64,000 bases of DNA from Rubripirellula tenax. GTDB taxonomy: Bacteria; Planctomycetota; Planctomycetia; Pirellulales; Pirellulaceae. Below, piece by piece: positions 18,757-28,339 of this stretch. The position numbers and the translations under genes are program-made. How positions within the stretch are numbered: position 1 is the first letter of the stretch; each line of letters opens with the position of its first letter. Location of the stretch: NCBI RefSeq assembly GCF_007860125.1, contig NZ_SJPW01000007.1, forward strand, positions 372,001 to 436,000. Direction: 5' to 3'. Under the pieces are notes generated by a model. It was not told the origin of the DNA. It did not search any database and saw nothing but the letters and a program-made list of their open reading frames with translations.

Positions 18757-21700
18757 ATGCTAAAAGCGCTCGAGCTGGCCGGTTTCAAGAGTTTCGCGGA
18801 CAAGACGCGATTCGATTTTCCTGACGGGATCACGGTCGTCGTCGGGCCCAACGGCAGCGGAAAGTCCAACATTGTCGACGCGATGAAGTGGGTGCTCGGA
18901 TCGCAGAGTGCTAAAAGTCTGCGCGGCAAGGACATGTCGGATGTGATCTTCAAGGGATCCCAGACTCGAGGTCCGGCGGGTTCGGCCGAAGTCACCATCA
19001 TCTTTGACAACCACGACGGTGCGCTGCCAATCGATGCACCGGAAGTCCACGTCACGCGGCGGGTTTATCGCAGCGGCGAGGGCGAGTACCTGATCAACAA
19101 CCAACCCGTGCGCCTGAAGGACGTCAAGGACCTGATTCGCGGCACGGGCATTGGTATCGATGCTTATAGCCTGATCGAGCAAGGCAAGGTCGATAAAATG
19201 CTCAACGCGAACGCCAAGGATCGGCGCGCGATTTTCGAAGAGGCGGCGGGCATCAGCCGGTTCAAGGCCAAGAAGGTGGAAGCCGAGCGTCGGCTTGCGC
19301 GAGTGCAAACGAATCTGACGCGATTGGGCGACATCGTTGACGAAGTCGGTTCGCGGCTGAAGAGTCTGCGCGGCCAAGCGAGCAAGGCCGAACGTTACCG
19401 CCAAGCCAGCGAGCGACTGAAGGAACTTCGGTTGCAAGTCGCGTGGACGGACTGGGGCGTGCTGTCGACCGAATGGAGCAGTTCCGAATCGGAACTCGCC
19501 GCCGCCATCACCAAACAGGGGGAACTGGAAACGCTTCGCATCAAAATGAGCGAAGCCCGCCAAGTCGCCGACGGGCAACTGCAACAGATCGCCGAAGACG
19601 CGCGATTGATCGAAGAACGTCGCGGCGGATGGCTGAACCAGATTGCACAGTTCGCCGGTCGACGCGATGCCGACCAGGCTGCGATCGTCGACCTTCGACA
19701 ATCGGTCGCCAAGTCGCTTCGTCGAGTGCGGTTGCTGCAATCACAAGCCGGATCGGCCGCCGCAGAATTGCGAGACGCCGTTGACCGATTGGCGACCTAT
19801 GAGGCCGAGCTGGCGAACGTCCGCCAAGCCAGCGCCGACGCCGAAGCCGCACGCGACAAGATTCAAGCCGAAGCCGCCGAAGTCCGCAGCCAACGCGACT
19901 CGCTGCAACATCGTCATCTTGCAACCGTTCGCCGCGTCGCCGATCTAGAAGGCAAACGCCAGCGAACCGAACAGCGCGTCGCCGAAGCCGGCCGCAACCT
20001 TGCCAACTTGGCGAAACGCATCGCTGCCGCCGAGAGTGTCTTTGCCATCGCGCGCTCGGAATCCAAGGCGGCCACCGATCGCGTCACAAAACTGAATTTA
20101 AGCATTGCCGAAGTCACCAAAGAGAGTGAGCTTGCCGATGCGAAGCTGCAAGAGAGCAAGCGAACGCTGGAACGCCGACGCGAAGAAGTCGCGGCGCTAA
20201 AAATTCGCTTGCAAGGCTTGAGCGAACGCGAGCGCGTGCTGGCCGACCTGCAACGACGCCAGGAAGGCATTTCCGGCGGCGTGAAAACGATCCTGCAGCA
20301 GCTTCGCGAATCATCGTCGCCGCTATCCGACAAGATCCTTGGTATCGTCGCCGATTCCTTCGAAGTCGATTTGAAAGTTGCCCCGCTGATCGATTCGGCT
20401 TTGGGCGAGCGCAGCCAGTACGTGATCACCAGCGGTGGCGAACTGCAGCGAGCGATTCTGGACGGATCATTGAAAATCAACAGCCGCGTCGGACTGATTC
20501 GCTTGGACGAATTGCCCGGACGTAGGCCTGGCGACCGCATTCGTTTGGACGGCCTGAAGGGCGTCATCGGCCGCGGCGACAAGATGGTCAAGTGCGTCGA
20601 AGACCTAGAACCGCTGGTGCGTCACCTGCTTAGCAACACGTGGTTGGTCGATACGCTGGAAACCGCGTACGGGCTGCGGAAACTCAGCGGTGCGGGTTTG
20701 CGGTTCGTAACGTCGGCCGGCGAATTGCTGGAAAACGACGGATCCACCGTCGTCGGACCGGTTGCTTCGACAACAGGTTTGGTCAGCCGTCGCAGCGAGC
20801 TGGCATCGGCACAGGGCGAGATCAAGCACTACCAATTTCAACTGCAAGAGGCCGAGACCGAAACCGCTCGCTTGGCGAAACGCGTCGACGAAGAAGCCGC
20901 CACATTGGGGCGCATCGAACAACGCCACCGAGGCATGATCACCGACCGCGCAGCGGCGGACGCCGAACTGCGGCACCGGAACGAACGATTGACGGTCCAG
21001 CAAACGCTTTGCGCCGAGATCACCGGCGAAATCCAATCGTTGACCCAGTCACGCGATGCCGCGTCGCTCGAAAACACTCAATTTCAGACTCAGATCACGA
21101 CCGGTCGGCAAGAAGTCGAACAGCTCGAACTCGAAGCCGCCGAAGCCGACGAGATGCTGTCGGAAACTCAAACGGCATTGCAAATCGCGACCAGCGGCGT
21201 GATGGCGATCTCGGTGGACTTAGCCCGTGCCGAACAAAGGTTTGAAGCGTTGTCGGCGACGATGCAGCAGCAACAACGCGACCAACACCAACGCGAAGCC
21301 GCCGTCGAAGAAGTCCGCAGTCAAGCACGATCGGGCCGCGGTCGAATCGGCGAACTGACCACGCGCGTTCTCGATGCGACGGCCCAACTTGCGAAACTGA
21401 ATGTCGATGCCGAACAGACCGACGTTCAATTAAAAGAACTCGCCCAGTACGCCGCCGAAGTTCGACGCGAGAATCGCGACATCATGAAGGCCAGCGAAAG
21501 GGCCATGAAGGATGCGACCGAGGCCAGCGCAGCGGTTCACTCGATCACCGCGCGTCGTGACAACGCGAAACTGCGACGCGACGCGTTGGCCCAGCGTTTG
21601 ATCGAAGACTACGAAATCGACATGCACGCTGCCGAGTCGCCCGAAGACTTGCAGGCGATCGAGGATCGCGACTCGGTCGAAAACGAAATCAGCGAATTGC

Positions 21701-22353
21701 GGGCACAGCTGCAAAGGACCACCAGCGTGAACATGGAAGCACTCGAAGAACTCGAGGGCTTGCAGGCTCGCTATGACGAACTGCACGGGCAATATCAAGA
21801 CTTGACCGCCGCCAAGGATTCACTGCAGCGAATCATTGGACGCATCAACGCCGATTCGCGCCGATTGTTCTTGGACACGCTGGAAGCGATCCGCATCAAC
21901 TTTCAACAACTCTATCGCAAGTCTTTCGGTGGCGGTCACGCCGATTTGATCTTGGAAGAAAGTGACGATCCGCTGGAGGCCGGTGTTGAGATTGTGGCAA
22001 CTCCGCCGGGCAAACCCAGTTTCAACAACTCGCTGCTGTCGGGCGGCGAGAAAGCACTGACGGCAGTTGCACTATTGATGTCGATTTTCAAATACCGGCC
22101 AAGCCCGTTCTGTGTTCTCGACGAAGTTGACGCGCCATTCGACGAAGCCAACATTGGCCGATTCGTAACGGTGTTGAGCGAGTTCTTGGACCAAAGCAAG
22201 TTTGTCGTCGTGACCCACAGCAAGAAGACGATGACCGCAGCGACGACGCTTTACGGTGTCACGATGCAAGAATCCGGCGTCAGCAAGCGAGTGTCGATCC
22301 GGTTCGAAGACGTCAGCGAGAACGGCGAAATCGCCGATGGCGAAGCGGCCTAG
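18757..22353 (+). CDS. smc: chromosome segregation ATPase SMC
   Basis: A full-length bacterial SMC of 1198 residues. Walker A is GPNGSGKSNIVDAM near residue 30. Two long coiled coils (about 170-500 and 680-1000) flank a hinge whose signatures include GIVADSFEVD and RRPGDRIRLDGL. The C-terminal head has the ABC signature LLSGGEKALTAVA and Walker B FCVLDEVDAPFDEAN. It forms the condensin ring with ScpA and ScpB, which are not in this window. It is transcribed alone and divergently from the TPR gene; the 287-base intergenic region presumably contains both promoters. Confidence 0.97.
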   Translation: MLKALELAGFKSFADKTRFDFPDGITVVVGPNGSGKSNIVDAMKWVLGSQSAKSLRGKDMSDVIFKGSQTRGPAGSAEVTIIFDNHDGALPIDAPEVHVTRRVYRSGEGEYLINNQPVRLKDVKDLIRGTGIGIDAYSLIEQGKVDKMLNANAKDRRAIFEEAAGISRFKAKKVEAERRLARVQTNLTRLGDIVDEVGSRLKSLRGQASKAERYRQASERLKELRLQVAWTDWGVLSTEWSSSESELAAAITKQGELETLRIKMSEARQVADGQLQQIAEDARLIEERRGGWLNQIAQFAGRRDADQAAIVDLRQSVAKSLRRVRLLQSQAGSAAAELRDAVDRLATYEAELANVRQASADAEAARDKIQAEAAEVRSQRDSLQHRHLATVRRVADLEGKRQRTEQRVAEAGRNLANLAKRIAAAESVFAIARSESKAATDRVTKLNLSIAEVTKESELADAKLQESKRTLERRREEVAALKIRLQGLSERERVLADLQRRQEGISGGVKTILQQLRESSSPLSDKILGIVADSFEVDLKVAPLIDSALGERSQYVITSGGELQRAILDGSLKINSRVGLIRLDELPGRRPGDRIRLDGLKGVIGRGDKMVKCVEDLEPLVRHLLSNTWLVDTLETAYGLRKLSGAGLRFVTSAGELLENDGSTVVGPVASTTGLVSRRSELASAQGEIKHYQFQLQEAETETARLAKRVDEEAATLGRIEQRHRGMITDRAAADAELRHRNERLTVQQTLCAEITGEIQSLTQSRDAASLENTQFQTQITTGRQEVEQLELEAAEADEMLSETQTALQIATSGVMAISVDLARAEQRFEALSATMQQQQRDQHQREAAVEEVRSQARSGRGRIGELTTRVLDATAQLAKLNVDAEQTDVQLKELAQYAAEVRRENRDIMKASERAMKDATEASAAVHSITARRDNAKLRRDALAQRLIEDYEIDMHAAESPEDLQAIEDRDSVENEISELRAQLQRTTSVNMEALEELEGLQARYDELHGQYQDLTAAKDSLQRIIGRINADSRRLFLDTLEAIRINFQQLYRKSFGGGHADLILEESDDPLEAGVEIVATPPGKPSFNNSLLSGGEKALTAVALLMSIFKYRPSPFCVLDEVDAPFDEANIGRFVTVLSEFLDQSKFVVVTHSKKTMTAATTLYGVTMQESGVSKRVSIRFEDVSENGEIADGEAA

Positions 22354-22368
22354 TTCGCAGCCCGTTGA

Positions 22369-23586
22369 TCAGTCCGCTTCCCATCGAATCGCTAGCAGTC
22401 GGGCGGCGACCAGCATCACGACGCCGCTGACCAGAAGGACCGACAATTGGGGCGCCAAAGACGCGACCGGCAATTCACGCCAAAACACCTTGTCGTATCC
22501 ATCCAGTGCCCAGGCGTTGAACGTGATCAATCCATACTCGCGCAGCCGATCGCTCATCACGTAACGTGGCACCATCGATCCGCCCAGCGCGCTCATCGAC
22601 AACACCAAAATCACCGACAATCCGTTCAACTGGCCACGCGTCTTGCAAAGAGTTGCCAAAAACAATCCAAACGCCGCCGCCGCGGATGCAGTAACCAGCG
22701 TCATCATCACGAACCCGTCGACATGTCCCATCAGATCGACGCCAAACACCACTTGCGCCCAAACGAACATCACCGTGACTTGAAGCGTCCCGATGCAAGT
22801 CATGTAAAACCACTTGCCAAGCAGCAACTGGTCCATCGACAACTGTGTCGACAAAAGTCGATCGAGCGTTTGGTTTTCGCGCTCTTCCAAGAACGAACCG
22901 CCACCGCCGGTCGCACCAAACAGCAAGAACATCACGGCGATGCCAGCGGCGTACATGCTAATGACGGGATTCACTTTTCCTTGGCCGATCACATCGATAA
23001 CTTGCACAGGCGTCACTTCGGTTTCCAATTCCGCGGGTACCTGGGGTGCCTCGGCTTCCAGTTGCCCATTGTCGCCGCCCATGACCTCGCCGCTCATGAC
23101 CTCGTTCGAGATCGCCGCGTTCAACGACGCCGTATCGAGCGAGAACGCTTGTTGATCGGCTTTTACGATCATCAGCGAACGCGCCACCAGCGCCGTCGCT
23201 ACCTGGGAAGCGATTTGATCAGACGAATCGGCTAGCAAGTCTGCCGACAACTCGCCGTCTCGTTCGCGCAAAACGATCGCCATCGTCACCGAGCCTCGGC
23301 GCACCATCTCGGTCGCGGTGGGTCGATCGATCGCGACATCCGCGTCTCGCATGAATCGCAGTCCGACGCTATCGCGAAGCGATGCGATCACATCCCGGCT
23401 GGCCGGCGTCGCAAACTCGTCGACAGCGACGACCTTGATTTTTGGCGTGGTACCGCCGCCGATGCCGCCGCCGAAAATCATCGCAAAGATGCTGAAGAAC
23501 GCGATCGGAACGACGAACGTCAACAACAACTCCACTTTGTTGTGCAGCAGTCGACGCAAACTGACCTCGATGACCGTCCATATCAT
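22369..23586 (-). CDS. ABC-2 type transporter permease
   Basis: The protein (405 residues from ATG 23586; a GTG lies one codon upstream) is an ABC-2 permease. One membrane helix at about 18-40 is followed by a large extracytoplasmic region of about 160 residues, then about five helices in the C-terminal half, including the family segment FLEERENQTLDRLLSTQLSMDQLLLGKW. This topology fits the YhhJ/LinL-like exporter class. It lies 9 bases after its ATPase gene. The substrate is unknown; drugs, lipids or polysaccharide are all possible. It converges on smc with only 15 bases between the stops. Confidence 0.88.
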   Translation of the reverse strand: MIWTVIEVSLRRLLHNKVELLLTFVVPIAFFSIFAMIFGGGIGGGTTPKIKVVAVDEFATPASRDVIASLRDSVGLRFMRDADVAIDRPTATEMVRRGSVTMAIVLRERDGELSADLLADSSDQIASQVATALVARSLMIVKADQQAFSLDTASLNAAISNEVMSGEVMGGDNGQLEAEAPQVPAELETEVTPVQVIDVIGQGKVNPVISMYAAGIAVMFLLFGATGGGGSFLEERENQTLDRLLSTQLSMDQLLLGKWFYMTCIGTLQVTVMFVWAQVVFGVDLMGHVDGFVMMTLVTASAAAAFGLFLATLCKTRGQLNGLSVILVLSMSALGGSMVPRYVMSDRLREYGLITFNAWALDGYDKVFWRELPVASLAPQLSVLLVSGVVMLVAARLLAIRWEAD

Positions 23587-23595
23587 CACAGCGAA

Positions 23596-24651
23596 TCAAT
23601 CCCTCAATTTGTGACCAGTCATATGAAGAAAAACGTGATGCAACGACGGCGACTGGACTTCCAGGTCGACAACGTCGTAACCGTTTTTCTTGACCGCGTC
23701 TAACAGTCGGGGCAACTGAACGGCAACATCGTCGATTCGCGTCGACACCATCGCGTCGCCTGCATGTCCCAGTGAACCCGAAAGACCAGAGTTCGAAACC
23801 ATCCCCTCGGGATCACCTTGCAAGACGACCAACGGCCGTTGAAGGGGGCGATCGATCTTGATCCGGACCATTCGGGACGTTCCGATGGATTGCTTGACCA
23901 ATTCTTCGATCGTTCCGTCGGCAACAACTTTGCCTTGGTCGACGATGACGATTCGGTCGCTTCGTTGTTCGGCTTCGTCCAAGTGGTGCGTCGTCAACAA
24001 GATCGATGTTCCCGATTCGTTCAGTTGATCGAGCATCGTGAATATTTTTTCGCGGCTCTGTGGATCGACGCCGACGGTCGGTTCATCCAGCAGCAAGACT
24101 TTGGGCGAATGCATGACACCGCACGCCAAATTCACGCGGCGTTTCATGCCTCCCGAAAAACCGCCGACCAGATCGTCTGCGCGATCGACCAGTCCCGTCC
24201 ACGCTAGTGCCCAATCGACTCGATCCATCAGCACGCCGCGGCGCAGCCCATGGAACTTGGCGAACGCACGTAAGTTTTCTCGTGTCGTTAAGTCGGGGTA
24301 AACCGCGATCTCTTGCGGCACCAAACCGAGCGATTCACGGACACCGGGTTGATGGATGGGGCGGCCAAGCAATTCGATGCTGCCGGCATCCGGTTTCGTA
24401 CGTCCCGACAAACAGCGGATCAAGGTCGTCTTACCGGCCCCGTTGGGCCCCAAGAGCGCCAACCGTTCGCCGAATTTCAGCTGAAACGATACGCCTCGGA
24501 TCGCTTCCAATTTCCCGAACGACTTTCGCAGTCCGTCGATCACCAACGCAGGCTTGGCCGGCGACGGGCTGGCGCCACGCGATCGCGGATCGGCATTGCC
24601 AGTGGCGTCGATCAGGTAGCTCTGGTCGGCAGTCAACGGCTTCATTCTCAT
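23596..24651 (-). CDS. ABC transporter ATP-binding protein
   Basis: A 351-residue ABC ATPase that powers the permease encoded downstream. Walker A is GPNGAGKTTLIRCLSG, the Q-loop region includes GLVPQEIAVYPDLTTREN, the signature is FSGGMKRRVNLA and Walker B is VLLLDEPTVGVD, with the switch His in LLTTHHLDEA. About 100 residues beyond the core end in LEVQSPSLHHVFLHMTG, typical of the CcmA/DrrA-like exporter ATPases. The N-terminal 35 residues are an unconserved extension. Confidence 0.93.
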   Translation of the reverse strand: MRMKPLTADQSYLIDATGNADPRSRGASPSPAKPALVIDGLRKSFGKLEAIRGVSFQLKFGERLALLGPNGAGKTTLIRCLSGRTKPDAGSIELLGRPIHQPGVRESLGLVPQEIAVYPDLTTRENLRAFAKFHGLRRGVLMDRVDWALAWTGLVDRADDLVGGFSGGMKRRVNLACGVMHSPKVLLLDEPTVGVDPQSREKIFTMLDQLNESGTSILLTTHHLDEAEQRSDRIVIVDQGKVVADGTIEELVKQSIGTSRMVRIKIDRPLQRPLVVLQGDPEGMVSNSGLSGSLGHAGDAMVSTRIDDVAVQLPRLLDAVKKNGYDVVDLEVQSPSLHHVFLHMTGHKLRD

Positions 24652-24976
24652 CGGCGTGAAAGGCGAAGTGACTTTTCGAAGAGTATCGTGGCGGGGCAGC
24701 CCGTCGGTGCTTGGTCGCCTGATATGGTCGCCTTTTTCTAGCGTCGAATGCTAGCCGAGAAATTTCCGCTTTGGCGCACGGTGCATTCCGGGGCAAATGT
24801 TGATGTCACACCATGATTTTTGGGGCTTTCACCCCGAGCTACTGACGACGACTCCTTGGGAGTCGTGAATGCTCAATCGCCTTGGTGGTTTTGAGGAGCA
24901 TCCCAGGAAGCAGCAGCGGCGGCGTTTTAGATCGCCGCTCACTGGAACTCTGCTCACTGGGGGCAAGGGACCGCGA
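24652..24976. other. intergenic stretch with one hairpin
   Basis: These 325 bases between the ABC ATPase start and the small lipoprotein stop contain no convincing gene. The one clear structure is a perfect hairpin ACGACTCC-TTG-GGAGTCGT at 24848-24866, which could end the lipoprotein transcript. The ATPase promoter should lie near 24660-24780, but no consensus was evident. Confidence 0.5.
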
Positions 24977-25162
24977 TTATTCCCCGTCCCCCTCTTCTTC
25001 GTATGCCCCATCAGCATTTGCAGCGGCCAGATCTGCTTCGTACTTGGCGAAATCGTCCGCGGTTAGGCCGTCTGTGATAACGGCATTTTCCTTCTTGGAA
25101 TCGCAACCAGGCAAGGCAACCATGGCGCACAAAACCACTAGACATACGTAAGCTGATTTCAT
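24977..25162 (-). CDS. small acidic lipoprotein
   Basis: A 61-residue protein with a lipoprotein signal: basic start, hydrophobic VCLVVLCAMVALPGC, lipobox L-P-G-C, then a short mature part rich in Asp, Glu and Ala (DFAKYEADLAAANADGAYEE). AGGAGAG lies just upstream of the ATG. Small lipoproteins of this kind often sit directly downstream of DUF1559 genes in planctomycetes. The function is unknown; an envelope accessory of the pilin-like protein is inferred only from position. Confidence 0.8.
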   Translation of the reverse strand: MKSAYVCLVVLCAMVALPGCDSKKENAVITDGLTADDFAKYEADLAAANADGAYEEEGDGE

Positions 25163-25205
25163 CGATTCGCTCTCCTGTTCTTTCTTGGAATTTTTAACGT
25201 GAAAA

Positions 25206-25239
25206 GACCGCCTACTTTGCCAGGGCAGAGCAGGCGGTC
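25206..25239 (-). terminator. hairpin between the DUF1559 gene and the lipoprotein gene
   Basis: GACCGCCT (25206-25213) pairs with AGGCGGTC (25232-25239), with further partial pairing inside. Read on the minus strand the stem is followed by TTTT, so it looks like a Rho-independent terminator 18 bases past the DUF1559 stop codon. It may set the ratio of DUF1559 to lipoprotein transcript. Confidence 0.65.
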
Positions 25240-25256
25240 AATGAGAGGACAGCGGA

Positions 25257-26498
25257 CTACAGCTCTTCCTCAATGACTTCCGAGGAAGCTCGGGTGCCCA
25301 GAGAGCCCCACAATCCATACGGGCTCATGGACCCCGGCGCGCTAACGCCAGTGCCATTATGCCAAACCATCCCCGCATTTGAGTTACCCGCCTCGATCGA
25401 ATCCGTGATGAACTTCACGGCTCCATCACCCATCAAAATGTGAGCACCACCTTGGTGCCGACTTGAAACCGTTGCCACAAGGGTTGTCCCCAAGGCATTG
25501 AAACGGCCACATGCTTCACGGTTTGGCGGAAGAATGGTCATGACTGCGGACATAATTGGCAAGCAGTCAGCCCAGCGATGCCCCCGGGCGAAGTTGCGCC
25601 GGTTTTGCTGTTGAAAATTGGGGAGGTAGAACTGTGGTCGCAAAGGATCAATATAGCCACTGTCAGTACAGAGGTTGGGGTTGTTTCGCAATGCCGCATG
25701 GCCGAATGGGCCCGAATTTCCTCCGTTGGTTGCAACGCCGTTCCCACGCTTGTCGCCATCTTGCAAAGCGGTGATCATCTCGCCCATCGCAATGGTGTTC
25801 GACAAGCCATCGAGCGTATCACGAAACTTTGACCTGTTAGCCGTGATGAAGAAACCACGACAGGCGGCACGACCTTCCTGTGCTGTGGCGCTTGTTGGTT
25901 CGTTACGAAGTACATCTTTCCTGCCTTGTTGAGCGAGCCACATCGAATCGCCGAGGCATGCTCCGTAGTTCGTGCGGCCCAAGGCGGGCAACCCTATTCC
26001 TGGATCGCTGGGACACCGGAAGGTAGGGATCTCATTGACCCAGGGCTTGTATTGAATCTGATCAGGGGTGGGGCCCATCGCATTCCAAGGGACGGTGGGC
26101 GTTCCAATCGCAGCCATCAGGTCACCGTCAGATCGTTCTGCATTTGGGTTGGAGATTTGCTCCCAAAGCGCTTGTTGTTCAACGAACGGTAAAATCGGAA
26201 CAAGCATACTGAGGCGTTCATGGTTGCTAAAATTTGTCGACCGCCAATGCTGAGACTGCGTCGCAATCGGATCGTCGTGTGATCCTGTTCCATGTGTTGG
26301 AAGCTGCTTGTACGCCGAATGGTAGTTGTGAATACCCAGCCCAAGCTGCTTAAAATTGTTGCTACAGCTCATCCGCCGAGCGGCCTCACGAGCGGCCTGG
26401 ACCGCCGGTAGCAGCAACCCGACCAACACCCCAATGATGGCGATCACGACGAGAAGCTCCACAAGCGTGAAACCTCTTCTAGAATTTGTGTTTCGCAT
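25257..26498 (-). CDS. DUF1559 prepilin-type protein
   Basis: A 413-residue member of the large planctomycete DUF1559 family. The N-terminus RRGFTLVELLVVIAIIGVL is a type IV prepilin methylation and cleavage signal followed by the pilin helix, and LLLPAVQAAREAARR is the family's conserved continuation. The C-terminal part carries the H-X9-DG signature region (HQGGAHILMGDGAVKFI). ATG 26498 is preferred because GGGAG lies about ten bases upstream; the frame is also open from a TTG at 26504. Such proteins are thought to be pseudopilin-like surface components; the precise function is not established. Confidence 0.92.
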   Translation of the reverse strand: MRNTNSRRGFTLVELLVVIAIIGVLVGLLLPAVQAAREAARRMSCSNNFKQLGLGIHNYHSAYKQLPTHGTGSHDDPIATQSQHWRSTNFSNHERLSMLVPILPFVEQQALWEQISNPNAERSDGDLMAAIGTPTVPWNAMGPTPDQIQYKPWVNEIPTFRCPSDPGIGLPALGRTNYGACLGDSMWLAQQGRKDVLRNEPTSATAQEGRAACRGFFITANRSKFRDTLDGLSNTIAMGEMITALQDGDKRGNGVATNGGNSGPFGHAALRNNPNLCTDSGYIDPLRPQFYLPNFQQQNRRNFARGHRWADCLPIMSAVMTILPPNREACGRFNALGTTLVATVSSRHQGGAHILMGDGAVKFITDSIEAGNSNAGMVWHNGTGVSAPGSMSPYGLWGSLGTRASSEVIEEEL

Positions 26499-26504
26499 TA
26501 TCAA

Positions 26505-27702
26505 ACACTCCCAAGAACAAGAAAAAAATGGTTATCGGGCCAGTTGATACGAGTTGATTCCGTCACCATTGGCGAGAAAAATCCGACGAACGAGCACTCC
26601 ATGTTGACGGGAACCGGCGCCGCACTAGCCTTTACATAGGTCAGCATCTCAGTAACCCAGGCGGAGGCAATGGCATTTCGAGGCACCGGACTAACGATTT
26701 GCGCCATGGCAGCATTTTTCCTGTCGCCTGCGTCAACAAACGGGGCCCGCCCGGTTGGGGTTTTTGTTGGGAAAATCGGGCTCTCGACCTGCCTCTTGGG
26801 CGCATCGTCAATTCGAGGCTCCGTCAACGTGCGATTGTTTCGACGCAGCCTTCATCACCAAGTGGGCAACCGCGACTGGCGGAAAGTCGGACTGACGTCA
26901 GTTCTTTTCAGAAAGCGGTTGGCTCACGCGATCAACCCATTTTGGTTTCCGGGGCAGTGGCCACGGAGAGAGCAAACGTGTTTCTGGTTCCGCTTAGCGA
27001 GGGATCGACATGAAATCCCTCGCTAACGCGTCGGGTTACCATTTTTCGAAGCAACTTCAAGTCGTTCTCGAGGCATGAGTGGTCTGTCAATATTAAAACG
27101 TGGGGTAGGCATCCCGCCTGCCAATGCGCAGATACTGGAAATCGCAGGCTGGAAGCCTACGCCACGAAAGTGCCAACCCTACAATTGAATGTTGACAGAG
27201 TACTGGCAGGCTCCCCCAACAGGCTTGGCCGAAACGAGTTCACTTGATTACGGCCCCCCAGTCTCGTCCAACTCTTCCACTTGCTCTCCACCTTTTCTGT
27301 TGAAAACGCAGTCACTTTCAGATTCTCGGTGGTTACGGCCTCCCCGAATCGGGACTTTCACCCGACCGTTCAATCGCCTTCGCAGACGCACTGCCCATCA
27401 CCCTCCGGCTGATGTAGCCCGACTGAGCGAGCTAGCCATCACCGAGAATTTTTGTCGAAGGACCACCGCTTCAACTTGCGAACCCGTCACTTTGATAGAA
27501 GTCTTGCAAACCCGGTCGTGCGTCGCGGCCTACTCCCATTCAACCAGAGGAGACGATCGACGGAGCGACAAACCACTGGAATTTTGGCTCCCCACACCAG
27601 GGCGTGTAAATCGAAGGTGAATTCGATTACATTGCGGGTTCCACTTCGGTCACCGACTCTTTGTTTTTGGACATCATTTTGACGGAACAGCCCTCGGTCG
27701 AC
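26505..27702. other. 1.2 kb without a convincing gene
   Basis: Several open frames of 60-140 codons cross this region on both strands, but none has a recognisable domain, a good ribosome site and consistent codon use together. The longest are 26501-26827 (minus), 26670-27026 (plus) and 27189-27620 (plus). The recognisable structure is the inverted-repeat element at 27083-27199. The DUF1559 promoter must lie near 26520-26600. The rest may be decayed coding sequence. Confidence 0.5.
27083..27199. mobile_element. MITE-like inverted-repeat element
   Basis: Two nested inverted repeats share one centre. The outer 12-base ends are TCTGTCAATATT (27083-27094) and its near complement (27188-27199), matching at 11 of 12 positions. 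The inner 23-base arms (27099-27121 and 27144-27166) match at 20 of 23 and contain GTAGGC and GCCTGC motifs, with a 22-base loop. There is no open frame inside. Size, nesting and an intergenic location suggest a small non-autonomous element or REP-type repeat; no clear target duplication was seen. Confidence 0.65.
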
Positions 27703-28272
27703 ATGGAACCACATGAACCGTCAGCCCCGCCCAGCTTGTGGCAGGAAAACCACGGGAACTTGTTGTTAGGATTCGCCGTTTTGGTGACAATCGGCGGCGC
27801 GATGATTCTCCTTTACATCCAGAATCGTTTCGTGCCACCGCGTTTTCCCAATGAAGCGTCGATCGTCATCCCGGATTCCCCCGACGGCGTTGAAACCCCC
27901 GTGGATGGCAATGCGATCTCGGTCAGTCTGATGGGCGCCGCTAATGACGAAGGCACGTTTCGCTTGGCGTTCTATGAAAACAGTGAATCGTTCAATGACG
28001 TGGAACGGGCGTTTTTAAGAACGACCGCGCCGATCAAAGACGGCGAGTGCCGGATTCGTGTCGGTTACGAAATGATCCCGGAAGAGTTTGCGGTCGCGGC
28101 TTACCATGACGAAAACGACAACGGTGTCTTGGATCGAAATCGCCTGGGGATTCCAACCGAGCGTTACGGATTCTCATCGAATGCACGAGGGTTGACCGGT
28201 CCGCCGGATTACGAAGAGGCGACCGTTCAGCGTCCCGAAGTCGGTGGATCGATCACGATCGCGATTCGGTAA
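27703..28272 (+). CDS. DUF2141 domain protein with N-terminal membrane anchor
   Basis: A 189-residue protein. A single membrane helix lies at about residues 22-42 (LLGFAVLVTIGGAMILLYI). The remainder resembles DUF2141, an immunoglobulin-like exported domain: FRLAFYENSESF, then a conserved YHDENDNGVLDRNRLGIPTE segment and YGFSSNARG. I chose ATG 27703; a TTG at 27661 would add 14 residues. Family members are small envelope proteins of unknown role. It converges on the Wzz-like gene with 67 bases between them. Confidence 0.82.
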   Translation: MEPHEPSAPPSLWQENHGNLLLGFAVLVTIGGAMILLYIQNRFVPPRFPNEASIVIPDSPDGVETPVDGNAISVSLMGAANDEGTFRLAFYENSESFNDVERAFLRTTAPIKDGECRIRVGYEMIPEEFAVAAYHDENDNGVLDRNRLGIPTERYGFSSNARGLTGPPDYEEATVQRPEVGGSITIAIR

Positions 28273-28339
28273 CCGCGATCAACACGTCCGATCCATCCGG
28301 GCACTCAAACACCGCTGGTTTTGTACGCCGGCCCGTCGG

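Noticed and set aside
18760-19740. 326-codon open frame on the minus strand
   Set aside because: It is antisense to the SMC head and first coiled coil, and no independent domain is visible.
26501-26827. 108-codon open frame on the minus strand upstream of the DUF1559 gene
   Set aside because: It overlaps the DUF1559 start region, has no recognisable domain or ribosome site, and a competing frame exists on the opposite strand.
27189-27620. 143-codon open frame on the plus strand
   Set aside because: It starts inside the inverted-repeat element, is rich in Arg, Ser and Thr as random frames are in this composition, and has no domain.
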